Position numbers and translations under genes: made by a program. The notes below the pieces were generated by a model, which worked only from the letters and a program-made list of their open reading frames with translations, ran no database searches and was not told the origin of the DNA. A stretch of 64,000 nucleotides of DNA from Nymphaea colorata (Eukaryota > Streptophyta > Magnoliopsida > Nymphaeales > Nymphaeaceae), in NCBI RefSeq assembly GCF_008831285.2, contig NC_045140.1, forward strand, positions 13,249,036-13,313,035, given 5' to 3'. Below, in pieces: positions 1 to 11,100 of the stretch. Every line of letters begins with the position of its first letter. The stretch's first letter is position 1.

Positions 1-151
1 GAGGTCTGGTGCCCACTAGCCGCCAGACTCTCTCTCTCTTAGAAACTTCATTAACGCACAAGATTAGGGTTTACAATGGTATAAGTATGCCCAAACTAAG
101 ACCCAATGGATCGGGTCCAGACCCGGACCCATACATCAAGATCCGTTAACA
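1..151 (-). repeat. 3' LTR of family A copy 1 (partial)
   Basis: Corresponds to 4982-5132 with about four substitutions in 151 bp. The LTR edge (TGTTAACGG in minus orientation) follows the polypurine tract. The rest of the LTR lies left of base 1. Confidence 0.9.
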
Positions 152-853
152 CTCCCCCTCAAGTTGGATATACATATCAAACATGCCCAACTTGGATACA
201 TTTCTCTCAAATGGAGTTACATGTAAAGCTTTAGCTAGAATATCAACAGTTTGGTCTTCAGACTTCATGTATAGTAATGTTAACTCCTTAGCATCAATTC
301 TTTCTTTGATGAAGTGACGGTCAATCTCAACATGCTTTGTTCGATCATGAAGCACTGAATTGTTAAGCAAGTGAATTGCAGACTTGTTGTCACAATACAT
401 CTTCATAGGCCCTTCAATCTCTATCCCAATATCAGTCAGCAAGATCTTTAGCCACAACAACTCTGATACTCCAGTAGCAACTGCCCTATATTCAGCCTCT
501 GCACTTGAGTGAGAGCAGACATCTTGTCTCTTGCTTCTCCAAGCAACTAGATTTCCCCCCAAGTATACGCAATACCCTGAAGTAGATCTTCTGGTGTCAA
601 CACAGCCCGCCCAGTCTACATCAGAATACCCTTCAATTTCTATAGACCTTTGTTTCACATATAGAAGTCCCTTGCTAGGATTCTTCTTCAAGTAACACAG
701 GATTCTATCTACAGCCTTCAAGTGCGCATCCGTAGGTGCATTCATAAACTGGCTCATCACATGTACAACAAAGGTGATATCTGGTCTAGTCAGAGTGAGG
801 TATATCAATTTACCAACTAGCCGTTGATATCTCCCTTTAGCTTCTTCACACAA
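146..853 (-). pseudogene. Copia RNase H and end of reverse transcriptase, family A copy 1
   Basis: Encodes the C-terminal part of the polyprotein. It contains [18 protein letters not shown] (RT end), EGYSDVDWAG (start of the RNase H domain), [13 protein letters not shown] and [11 protein letters not shown], with [15 protein letters not shown] near the end. In an intact Copia this would degrade RNA in the RNA-DNA hybrid during reverse transcription in the cytoplasmic particle. The frame is offset from the upstream RT piece, which overlaps it at 817-853, so a frameshift separates them. The stop sits at the LTR edge. Confidence 0.9.
152..163 (-). other. polypurine tract, family A copy 1
   Basis: On the minus strand this reads CTTGAGGGGGAG immediately before the LTR. 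This is the expected place and composition for the plus-strand DNA primer of a Copia element. Confidence 0.75.
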
Positions 854-2007
854 AAGTTCTCCATCCTTGCTACCGAGTTTGTGCTCAGCATCCAGAGGAG
901 TAGAAGCTGATTTGCATCCCAGTTTTCTGTCTCCTTCAGTAAATCCAAGGTATACTTCCTTTGATTAAGCACAAGAGTTGTACTTGATCTGGCAATTTCA
1001 ATACCAAGGAAATACTTCAGCTTGCCAAGATCCTTGAGATCAAATTCAGCCGATAGTAAACCCTTTAATCTTGCTATCTCTTTTTCATCATCACCTGTAA
1101 CAATCATGTCATCAGCATAAACCGGTAGTAGAGTAACTTTACCCTCTATTCTCTTTACAAAGAGAGTATGATCTCCATTTCCTTGTTTGTAACCATGCTT
1201 CTTCATAACAAGTCTGAGACGTTCAAACCATGCTCGGGGAGACTGTTTGAGCCCATACAAAGCCTTCTTCAGTTTACAACATTTTCTAGGTTTCTCAAAA
1301 CTCGGGGGCATACTCATATGTACTTCCTCTTCGCGATCTCCGTTGAGAAAGACATTTTTAACATCGAGTTGGCACATCTCCCAACCCTTCAGTACCGCCA
1401 AAGAAATAATAACTCTAATAGTCTTCATCTTCGCAACTGGGGCAAACGTCTCTAAGTAGTCGATCTCATATTTCTGACTGAACCCCTTGGCCACCAGACA
1501 TGCTTTGTACCTCTCAATGTTCCCATCTGGTTTGTACTTAACGGTGTAGACCCACTTTGACCCCACCAAATGAGCTGCTTCAGGAATCTTTACCATCTCC
1601 CATGTCTGATTTCTGTCTAAGGCCTCTATCTCTTCTTGCATAGCATGAGTCCACTTGGGGTCACTCTGAGCCTCTGTAACACTCCTGGGAATAACAGCCA
1701 CAGACAAGGAGGATACAAAACATTTGTAGTCAGTGTTCAATCTAGAATAAGATACAAAGTTACCAATAGGGTGTTGGGTACATGACCTGACACCCTTTCT
1801 CAGGGCAATGGGAAGATCCTCCTTTTCATTTCCTGTCTGACTTTCTCTCTCAACAGGTTGCTTCTGAGCATGACTTGGGTTATCCAAGGAAGAAGTAGGA
1901 TTGAGATTTGGAGTGAGCTTCTCACTATCAATCACCTTGTCAGTACAAACTCTCCTCCTAGAATACACCTGCCCAAACAGACGATTGCATTCTTTCTTTG
2001 TCTCCAT
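817..2007 (-). pseudogene. Copia reverse transcriptase, family A copy 1
   Basis: Contains the conserved linker [17 protein letters not shown], then [56 protein letters not shown] and [16 protein letters not shown]. The catalytic box reads PVYADDMIV, where Copia elements normally have YVDD; the same position in copy 2 of this family is YVDD. Together with frameshifts on both sides this points to an inactive polymerase. Confidence 0.9.
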
Positions 2008-2188
2008 AGGACACTCTCTCTCCTTTCCCTATTCCTGTACCTCAATAGACGTTCCATCTTCTTCTTTTCCAAGCACATCGACAGATGGATTCTTTTCACG
2101 CCTGTAATCCAGAAAATCTGTAAACTGAATGTCCTGACTTGGAGAATACTCTTCCTTAGACATTGACTTCTTCCCCTGAAGAGAATTC

Positions 2189-3523
2189 TCACCAAAATAA
2201 GAGACGTTCCAATAATGTGACATCCTTGGTAATGTGAACACAACCAGTGGTGGGATCTAGACATTTATACCCCTTTTGAGTAGGAGAATACCCAAGAAAT
2301 ATTCCCTTAATTGATTTGGGGTCAAGTTTTTTTACATTCGGGCTGTGATTATGAATGAAACACACAGATCCAAAGACCCGAGGAGGGAGGTGAAAAGGTT
2401 GGCTACTCCCTGGAAGCATGGAGTAGGGTGTACGACCATTTAGAACTCGACTAGGCATGCGATTAATCAAATAGGCACTAGTAATGACTGCATCTCTCCA
2501 ATAATATTTTGGAAGGTTCCTTTGGAACAGTAAAGCTCTGGTGACATTTAGTAACTGACGGTTTTTTCTCTCAGCAACTCCATTTTGAGGAGTATAACTA
2601 CATGATGTTTCATGAACAATCCCCCTCTTTCGAAGGAATTCCTCGACAGTGAGACACATATACTCAGGAGCATTATCAGACCGGAATGTCTTGACAGACT
2701 CACCATACTGGTTTTCCACTAGGAGGATGAAGGTTTCTATAATATGAGGCACTTTGCTACGGTCTTTCAACAGATAAACAAAAGTACATCTGGAATAGTC
2801 ATCTATGAAAGTCATAAAGTACTGAAAACCACCATGAGAATGAATGCCTGAAGGCCCCCACACATCAGAATGAATCAAGGAGAAAGCTTTATTAGCACGA
2901 CTATTTGAAATTGGATACGAAGCTCTAACATGCTTCGCAAACTGACGCACATCACAAGATAACATGGAAATGTTTAAACTGGAACATAATTCATGGAACA
3001 ATTGTTTCAAAATCCCAAAAGGGAGATGACCAAGGCGTTCATGCCAATATAAAAATAACTGACGACACTCTTCCTTCTTCTTCTCTGTCCTGCTGACTGC
3101 TGACATAAGGGCTGTGGCAACGCATATAGGAAGCGAATATAACCCATCAGACACCAAACCAATCCCAACCTTCTTCCCTGTCACCAAGTCTTGCAAAACA
3201 CAACGTTTTTCAAAAAATATAAGTTCACAGTTGAGTTCCTTCGTAATCTTGCTAACAGATAAAAGATTTAAGGGAAGATGGGGAACATGCAATGCACCAT
3301 TCACTAAAAAATTGTTCAACAAAGAAAGACTCCCTTTCCCTGCCACAGAGGTAAAGGAGCCATCGGCAAGGGACACACGTTCCTTCCCCGATGATCGCTT
3401 GTAGTCATGAAAGAGTTTGGGGTTGCCAGTCATGTGATGAGTGGCACCGCTATCAACAATCCACTCTCCCATGCAAGAAGTACCTTGTTCTCCTGAAACA
3501 GCCAGTGCCTGATTGACCTTCAC
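2189..3523 (-). pseudogene. Copia protease and integrase, family A copy 1
   Basis: Begins with the aspartic-protease motif [15 protein letters not shown]. It continues with the integrase zinc-binding region (WHERLGHLPFG), the catalytic core ([27 protein letters not shown]) and the insert [14 protein letters not shown]. The last zinc ligand is lost: CDVRQFAKHV here against [10 protein letters not shown] in copy 2. The stretch before the catalytic Glu reads [11 protein letters not shown], one residue shorter than usual. A TAG stop at about 3558 separates it from gag. Confidence 0.9.
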
Positions 3524-3561
3524 CTCATCTGACGTGTCTGCCTGACCAGCATCAATCTAGC

Positions 3562-4509
3562 TCAAATAAGCGCGCAACTCACGAATCTGTTCTGCAGAAA
3601 TAGAAACTTTACCATCACTAGGATTCGTTGCATTCGAAATAGACTTCTTCCCACTAGAAGACCACCCCTACTATTCTTCTTCTCTGGATGCAGGTCCCAA
3701 CAAAAGTCCACAATATGACCAAGTTTCTTGCAGTGAGTACATTTACGGGAAGAACAGGTAGTTCCCACAGAGACACGGCTAACGAAGGCAGACCGTTCAT
3801 TGTGAGACATGGGATCCTCCTTTCTCCCACTTGTGATCAGACTCCTCTGCTCTTTAGCTTCAACATGAGAATAAACATCTTCAATACTGAATGATTCCTC
3901 AGAGTTAAGAATCTGACTCCTTATATTTTCAAATTCATCGTTGAGTCCAGCTAAGAAAAGGAATACCCTATTCTCCCACTCCTTGGCCATATACTGCATC
4001 TGGTCTTGAGGAGAACTCCATGTAAGATCAGAATGGTAGTCAAGATCCTCCCACTTAGATTTTAATGCTGCGTAGAAATCTGCGACCGAGAGATCCCCTT
4101 GTCGCGGAGCATACACGTTCTTCATTAGTTGATATACACAAACTTTTCTTTTCTTTTGACCATACATCTGCTCCAAAATAATCCACATATCCCTCGCAGT
4201 CTTCTGACGAAGAATGAGGGGTTGAATATCTGAAGACACTGAAATAACAATCCAAGTTTTTACCTGGTTGTCCTCAAGAAACCATGTATCCCAATCCATA
4301 CTATCCACAGCAGGTTCGACCTTTCTCCCATTCACATAGGCAATTCGTCCTCGACCAGCGATCCCCATAGTAATTGTAGCGGACCATCGTAGATAATTCT
4401 CCTTGGTAAGCTGAATGATGGTAACTTGAACCGGTACATTATTAGTTCTCACGGTCCCAACAGCAGGCTGATCGGTATGGACTGTGGAGGAGGAAGACGA
4501 GTCGGCCAT
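3562..4509 (-). pseudogene. Copia gag, family A copy 1
   Basis: Structural (capsid) protein of the element. The likely start is the Met of MADSSSSS at 4509; an upstream in-frame Met lies at 4518. It contains [45 protein letters not shown] and a zinc knuckle CTHCKKLGHIVDFC of CX2CX4HX4C form. After the knuckle a frameshift near 3660 scrambles the link to protease, and the expected linker frame carries a nonsense codon at about 3558. Only the body of gag is recognisable. Confidence 0.88.
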
Positions 4510-4890
4510 GATCACCAACTACAAACTGCTGACTATCAGAGATACACAGCAGCGGCAACCCCTAAGAACAACACACCTTAGAGTCACCGATAGCAAGGAT
4601 CAAGTCAGGCGGCTCAGAGGGCACCAGTAGATGATGCAGAGACGCTGGGATCTGGTCGGACGGCGCTGGAGCCTGGTCGGGCGGCGCTGGGAAAAAAACG
4701 ATGGTGCTGGAGCAGAACGACTGCACAACTAGGGCACAGGCAGCAAAGGGCAGCGGCAGATACGGGTGACGCAGAGGGTCTCAGGTGATGCAGCGGCGGC
4801 AGGAGCAGTGGCGACAACAGCAGGTGGTTCAGGGTTGGAACTTCACAACCCTAAAAAAAAAATTTTTCCAAACAACCTGGCTTTATACCA

Positions 4891-5132
4891 TGTAGAAATA
4901 ATAGACGCACAAGAACCAAAGATCCAACACAGATGTAACGTGGGAAAACCCTCAACTAGAGGGAAAAAAACCACGGGTAAGGAGGTCTGGTGCCCACTAG
5001 CCGCCAGACTCTCTCTCTCTTAGAAACTTCATTAACACACAAGATTAGGGTTTACAATGGTATAAGTATGCCCAAACTAGGACCCAATGGATCGGGTCCA
5101 GACTCGGACCCATACATCAAGATCCGTCAACA
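4891..5132 (-). repeat. 5' LTR of family A copy 1
   Basis: 242 bp beginning TGTAGAAATA and ending GTCAACA on the + strand. The adjoining primer site (about 4879-4890) reads TGGTATAAAGCC in minus orientation, a decayed form of the initiator-tRNA-Met site TGGTATCAGAGC seen intact in copy 2. The 5 bases after the LTR are AACAC, the expected target duplication; its partner lies outside the window. Confidence 0.9.
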
Positions 5133-5144
5133 AACACTATGCAG

Positions 5145-6806
5145 ATGATCTCCCTATTGCTATTCGTAAGGGAAAGCACAATGCACACTACACCCGATTT
5201 CTAATTTTGTCTCTACTGACCATTTGAGTACAAGTTTTGTGCAGTTTGATCGAGCTCTTTCTAGTCACATGATCACTTCTTCTCACCATCAAGCCCTATT
5301 AGATTCACGGTGCGACATGCCATGTAGGAGGAAATGGATGCTCTTATCTCTTGAGAGACTTGGGAATTGGTAGATCCACCGAGGCACTGTGATGTGGTTG
5401 GCTCCAAGTGGGTGTTCACCATCAAGTATTATTCTGATGGTTCAGTTGAACGGTTCAAGGCACGTCTTGTCGCTAAAGGATATACACAGACTTATGGTGT
5501 CGACTTCTTTGAGACCCTTTCACCCGTGGCTCGATTGGGCTCTATTCGACTTATTATATCTCTTGCTGTCCAACGACAATGGCCTTTATTTCAGCTGGAC
5601 GTGAAAAATGCTTTTCTATATGGAGATCTTTCTAAAACTGTCTATATGCAGCAACCACCTGGTTTTGAGAGACAGGGGGAGTGTTCCAAGGTATGCAAAT
5701 TAAAGAAGGCTATTTATGGGCTTAAACAGAGTCCTCGTGCATGGTTTCATAAGCTATCTGAGGTCTTATCTAAATGTGGCTTTCGTCGGTCTCAACTTGA
5801 TCACTCATTGTTTATCAAGCAAGGTACATTTGGTATAGTGATATTAATTGTTTACGTTGATGATATGGTTCTCACTGGGGAAAGTGATCAAGAGATAGCT
5901 CAGACAAAGGAGTTTCTTCAGAAACACTTTGTCACAGAAGACCTTGGACAACTCCGTTATTTTCTTGGTATTGAGGTGGCCCGTAGTAGTAAAGGAGTTG
6001 TGGTATCTCTGAGAAAATATGCTTTGGATCTTCTGCAAGAAACAGGTTTATTGGGGGCTAAACCTGCAACTCTCCCCATGAACTCTCACATTCATATACA
6101 TGATGATGAACCAAAGCTTTTTGACTCTAAATCTTATAGATCTCTAATAGGAAAACTGCTATATTTGACTGTCACTCGCCCTGACATTAGCTTCGCTGTG
6201 AATAAACTAAGTCAATTCATGGAGAAACCTAGGAAAGTTCATTGGGACGCTGCTTTTATGGTTGTCAGATACCTGAAATCTGCCCCAGGAAAGGGCTTAT
6301 GGTTCAAAAAGGGAGAAGGTGTTGACATTGAAGCATATAGTGATGCTGATTATGCAGGATCTGTAGATGACAGAAAGTCTACTACAGGTTTTTGTGTCTT
6401 TGTGGGAGGTAATCTTATTTCTTGAAAGAGCAAGAAGCAGAATGTAGTGGCTCGATCTAGTGTTGAGTCGGAATATAGGGCTATGGCTCAAACTGCGGCT
6501 GAAATGTCATGGGTCAGATCATTACTTTTAGAGTTGGGTGTTTCAGTGAATCTCCCAATGAAGATGTATTGTGACAACAAGGCGGCTACCTATATTGCTA
6601 ACAATCCTGTTTTTCATGAAAGCACAAAACATATTGAAGTGGATTGCCACTATGTTCGGGATTTAGTTCAAGAAGGAATTATGAGCACTATTCATGTTTC
6701 CTCTGAAGATCAGGCAGCTGATATGTTCACCAAGGCTCTTCCCATAGGCGATTTCCTGAGAGGTTGTAACAAGTTGAGCATGATTGATATCTATGCTCCA
6801 GCTTGA
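5145..6806 (+). pseudogene. Copia reverse transcriptase and RNase H, family B copy 1
   Basis: The first recognisable peptide is DLPIAIRKGKHN (about 5150). From 5367 there is a long reading frame with [17 protein letters not shown]-type motifs such as [16 protein letters not shown], the intact catalytic box VYVDDMVLTG, and RNase H start IEAYSDADYAGS. TGA at 6423-6425 replaces the Trp of the usual SWRSKKQN motif. The same frame resumes at 6426 and runs to the normal end DIYAPA and stop at 6804-6806. The part before 5367 also contains stops. A single nonsense codon therefore splits an otherwise well-preserved RT-RNase H. Confidence 0.9.
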
Positions 6807-6813
6807 GGGGGAG

Positions 6814-6964
6814 TGTTAAAGAGTGTTTCTACAATATTAGAAAGTTGAATAGTAGTTCTTTAAATATTTTCTTATATTTAGTGGACTGATTTTGTAATTG
6901 TTATGTTACCAACCCTAATCTCTTTTAATATGAGATTAGGGTCATGTGAATAAGCAAGAAAGTG

Positions 6965-7006
<42 letters not shown>

Positions 7007-7047
7007 CCTCTCTCTCTCTCGTCCCCTTCTTCCTCCAATATTCAACA
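6814..7047 (+). repeat. 3' LTR of family B copy 1 (right edge uncertain)
   Basis: Starts TGTTAAAGAG right after the polypurine tract and includes a (CT)n run. I place the end at ATTCAACA (7047) because TGTT...AACA ends match. A second CAACA at 7154 is an alternative end. The partner LTR is not in the window, so the edge cannot be confirmed here. Confidence 0.55.
6970..7020. repeat. (CT)n microsatellite
   Basis: About 50 bp of CT repeats interrupted by a short C run, inside the family B LTR. Confidence 0.9.
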
Positions 7048-8027
7048 GTTAGAAATCTTCGTCGACCGTTTGAAAGGAGCTTCTCACGAAGTAGAGGGGC
7101 AGTCGGCTGTCGGGAGTTGAAGGGCTTCAACGAAAATAAAACCCTTGTTCAACAAGGGTTTATGATTTTCAAGTTTAAAAAAAAAAGTAAAAAAATGACA
7201 TCTTTGTCCTCTGCCTGTCCTGACCACACCCGACTCGTCATTGACCCGAGTCGGGTGCGAGATGCGTCGTCCACTTCAACGGGTGCGGCATACTGCACTG
7301 GACACACATTGGCCGTGTCCAGTCCCATATCGGGCCGCATCCTTCCCCGCACCCACACCTGCACCGGTGCAGGTGCGGCAGCCTTTTTGACAAATCTGTG
7401 TGACATAGTTGCAATCTCTAAAGATTATATAAGACTATAGGATCAAACTGGGAATCACACCTTAATGTTTGTTACAAAAGAGGAGGTAGAAAATAATAGA
7501 TATTTAGGTTCACATTGTTCAAGTCTTGGTTCCAAGGATGATGACTAGATAAATAAGCTCAATTTTTGATTGATTAACCAATATTGTATAAAAAAACATC
7601 CAACTCAAAGTTGTGGACAGCCTAGAATTAAGGCCAGAGTGAGAACTGTCCTGTGATGGTCTCTGAGAATATCAACTTTAGAGCAGGTGAAATGCTGGGA
7701 TCCTAATGGTTGAAGGACTTACTTTATGGACCATCATCTTGGGGCTGTTTAGTGTATTGGTTGGGTACCTAACAAACATTGCGAATGTTTTTTAGCTCAT
7801 TTGTCCTTTTGTAGGTGCTAGGATTTCTTTTTGTAAGCATGTACATGTAGAACTTATTTTTCCCTCTGTGGTTTTTTATGGAAGAAAATTTATTTTGATG
7901 GAACAAGGACAACTTTGGATGCTTTTCTTTTTGTAATGAAGATATGCCATACAAGTTTTATTAACATTAAGCTAGATATCGATTTTGTTCTAATTTATTG
8001 TCCTTGACATGGTTGTTTTGCACTCAG
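7048..8027. other. intron sequence, no gene seen
   Basis: Partial first intron between the retroelement and the first exon found. It contains a GC-richer stretch (7200-7400) and a short hairpin AACCCTTGTTCAACAAGGGTT near 7140-7160. I see no peptidase exon here. Confidence 0.6.
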
Positions 8028-8116
8028 ATTTGGTCTGTCAATCTGGACCTGGTCCATGGGCATCTTTAATTTATGCTCAGTCTGCAGTATATCCTATGGC
8101 AAATAGTGCTGCGCAG
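8028..8116 (+). CDS. ERMP1-like exon a
   Basis: Acceptor CACTCAG and donor GTATCA. It begins in the last two bases of a split codon and ends in phase 0. It encodes [17 protein letters not shown] and YPMANSAAQ, matching the part of M28/ERMP1 proteins that follows the metal-binding core. Confidence 0.85.
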
Positions 8117-11100
8117 GTATCACATCCTACACACCGACTCTTTTACTTGCTCTTAGTTTTGCTCTGCATACCTTTTTTTTGGGCATGGTCTAGGTTATGA
8201 CATTAAACATGCCTTTTGAACTACTGTCCTTGATGTGCACCAATTCACTGTTTCAAAAACAAAAGCAGATCAGGTTGCCACCGTTTCACACCTTCTTGTG
8301 TCACCTGGGCACAAGAGCCCTTCATCAGGAGTGGCTCTCACTAGTACACTGCCATCTCTGGCAAACTAGGTGGCACACACCTCTGGCAAACCAAATTGAT
8401 TTAACTTGCCAGGTGGCACACAGGTGGTGACCTGATCTCAGTTCTTCAAAGACATGTTCAGATCATCTATTTATGAGTTGTTATAACACAAACATGTTAT
8501 AGGTGGTTATTCAATTTTTTGTGCAGGATGTCTTCCCTATAATACCTGGTGATACAGATTACAGAATATTTGCCGAGGATTATGGAGACATTCCAGGACT
8601 GGATATCATATTTGTCCTTGGTGGTTATTTCTATCACACTTCATATGACACAGTGGAAAGACTATTGTATGAATCATAGTGATGTTTTGGTAGATATCTA
8701 TTTAAGTTCGTCTAAAAATTTAAGCTTGTTTTTTTCCGTCTTCTGAAACATTAAAGGGTGTTTTTATTTCTTTGAATCTTGACAGTCCTGGAAGCATTCA
8801 AGCACGTGGTGAAAATTTGTTTAGTTTAGTTAAGGCATTCACAAGTTCTTCAAAACTACAAACTGCCATGCAGAGAAAACTTCTTAGGGTTGGCCAAAAT
8901 GAAACAATCGAAGAACAGGCAGTTTTTTTTGACTACTTGTCATTGTTTATGGTACTCTCCCTTTTCTCTCTCTGTGTGTGTGTGTGGGTTTGTGTGTAAA
9001 GTTTTTGCTGCAGTTTCCCTAATGTGCTGTTGGTGTTCCTTTCACACGGACAAGTTATGTATTCTCATCGGTAGCTCACTGCCATTTGTCTCAAAATGTT
9101 TGGGGGTGTTATGTTGCTGTCTTTGTCTTGAAATGTGTAGTCTGCTTGAGATGCCTTGTGTGTTCTATGTGGAATGGGTATTGGCTGAATGCTTTGGCTG
9201 TAGACTTGTAAGAGGCAATATTCTTGATCTTATAATCAATTAATAATTTTTTGAGGACTTAGTTAGATGTGATGGACAGTGCCACAAAGAGTTTCCACAC
9301 ATGCCATTGCCTTATTAATTTCTTTGATGAATGCTCACAGTTTGATTTGATTAGTCTTGTCATTGTATTGGTTTCCACGCTAATGTGCATGTGAGGGATG
9401 CAACAGTTTGATGGCTCTAATATTGGTTTTTTGTTAGGTTTATTGGATGAATATTCAGATTCGTCTCCTGTTCTATTTGTTGTTATTCTTCCATGTCGTA
9501 CTTCGATGGGAGATGGCTTGTATTGTTCATCAATGGATTCAGGTTTTTGTTTTGCTAATGATAATGGTACTTGTTCATTTGTTTGTTGTAAAAAGCATGA
9601 GTTTTTTTGTTGTGCCTAATGTAGAAATACGAACAAGAAGAAGAGGGAGAGAAACAATGATCACGATGTAACGTGGAAAACCCTCAACACGAGGGAGAAA
9701 AAACCACGAATGAGGAGGAGTTGGTGCCCACTAGCAGCCAGACTCTCTCTCTCCTAAGATTATCATTAACTCATAAGGATTAGGGTTACATGACTTAAGT
9801 AGTGCCCAAAACGGGCTACAAGGCAGGTCGGGTATGGATCTGGACCCAAAACACACAATCTATCAACACTCCCCCTCAAGTTGGCATACATATCAAACAT
9901 GCCCAACTTGGATACATTCCTCTCAAATGAAGCTGAAGGAAGAGCTTTCGTCAGAACATCAGCAGTTTGGTCTTCAGACTTCATGTAAGGTAGGATCAAC
10001 TCTTTCGCATCAATTCTTTCCCGAATGAAGTGACGATCAATTTCAACATGTTTTGTTCTGTCGTGAAGAACATGATTGTTGGCTAAGTTGATTGCAGACT
10101 TGTTATCACAGTACATCTTCATAGGTCCTTCAATCTCTATTCCAATGTCAGTCAACAATATCTTCAACCATAGTAACTCTGACACTCCCATAGCAACTGC
10201 CCTATATTCTGCCTCTGCACTGGATCTAGAGCAAACATCATGTCTCTTGCTCCTCCATACAACAAGGTTTCCTCCCAAGTAGACACAGTACCCTGTAGTA
10301 GATCGTCTGGTATCACCACAACCTGCCCAATCCGCATCAGAATAGCCCTCGATTTCCACAGTCTCTTGTTTCACATACAGTAGTCCCTTGCCAGGATTTT
10401 TCTTCAGGTAGCATAGCACTCTGTCCACAGCCTTCAGATGTGCATCGGTTGGTGCATGCATGAATTAGATCAAAACATTCACCGCAAAGGTGATATCAGG
10501 TCTCGTGAGGGTAAGATAAATCAACTTCCCAACCAGACGTTGATATCTTCCCTTGTCTTCTTCACAGAGAGGCTCTCCATCTCTAAGACTCAACTTGTGC
10601 CCAGTGTCAAATGGGGTAGGAGTAGGTCTACATCCCAATTTACCAGTTTCTTCCATCAGATTTAATGTGTATTTCCTTTGGTTTAGTACAAGACCAGTAC
10701 TAGACCTAGCAACCTCCATACCAAGAAAATACCTTAGCTTGCCAAGATCTTTGAGGTCGAATTCTTTTGCCAGTAACCCTTTTAGCTTGATAATCTCCTC
10801 CTCATCATCTCTAGTAACAATCATGTCATCTACGTAGACGAGCAGGAGAGTAACCCTGCTCTCCTTCTTCTTCACAAACAGAGTGTGATCTCCATTTCCT
10901 TGTTTGTATCCATGACGTATCATCACTCTTCTCAGTCGTTCGAACCACGCTCTGGGCGATTGCTTAAGGCCATACAAGGCCTTTTTCAGCTTACAACATT
11001 TTTCTGGTTCTTCGTATCCTGGAGGCATATGCATATATACTTCTTCTTCGAGGTCACCATTAAGGAATGCATTCTTCACATCCAGTTGATACATCTTCCA

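Larger units (their letters stand above)
1..5132 (-). mobile_element. Copia LTR retrotransposon, family A copy 1 (left ~91 bp outside window)
   Basis: Ty1/Copia element read on the minus strand: gag, protease, integrase, reverse transcriptase and RNase H lie in Copia order from about 4509 down to 146. The right LTR (4891-5132) matches the partial left LTR (1-151), and alignment suggests about 91 bp of the left LTR lie outside the window. The reading frame is broken by at least one nonsense codon and several frameshifts, so this copy cannot make its own proteins. The base before the right LTR begins a decayed initiator-Met primer site. Directly to the right, the sequence resumes in the middle of another Copia polyprotein on the + strand, so this element probably inserted into that one. 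Confidence 0.93.
5133..7047 (+). mobile_element. Copia LTR retrotransposon, family B copy 1, 3' half
   Basis: Sequence resumes directly at the edge of the family A element inside a Copia polyprotein linker on the + strand. It continues through reverse transcriptase and RNase H to a polypurine tract (GCTTGAGGGGGAG) and a 3' LTR. No gag, protease or integrase is present in the window. The simplest reading is that the family A element inserted into this older copy and the 5' half lies left of base 1. It sits in the incomplete first intron of the ERMP1-like gene, in the same orientation as the gene. Confidence 0.85.

Noticed and set aside
9440-9542. Candidate exon [20 protein letters not shown] between AG and GT, in phase with exon c
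   Set aside because: It does not resemble the peptidase family, and the exon at 15366 continues exon c with correct phase and the LHSLP motif.
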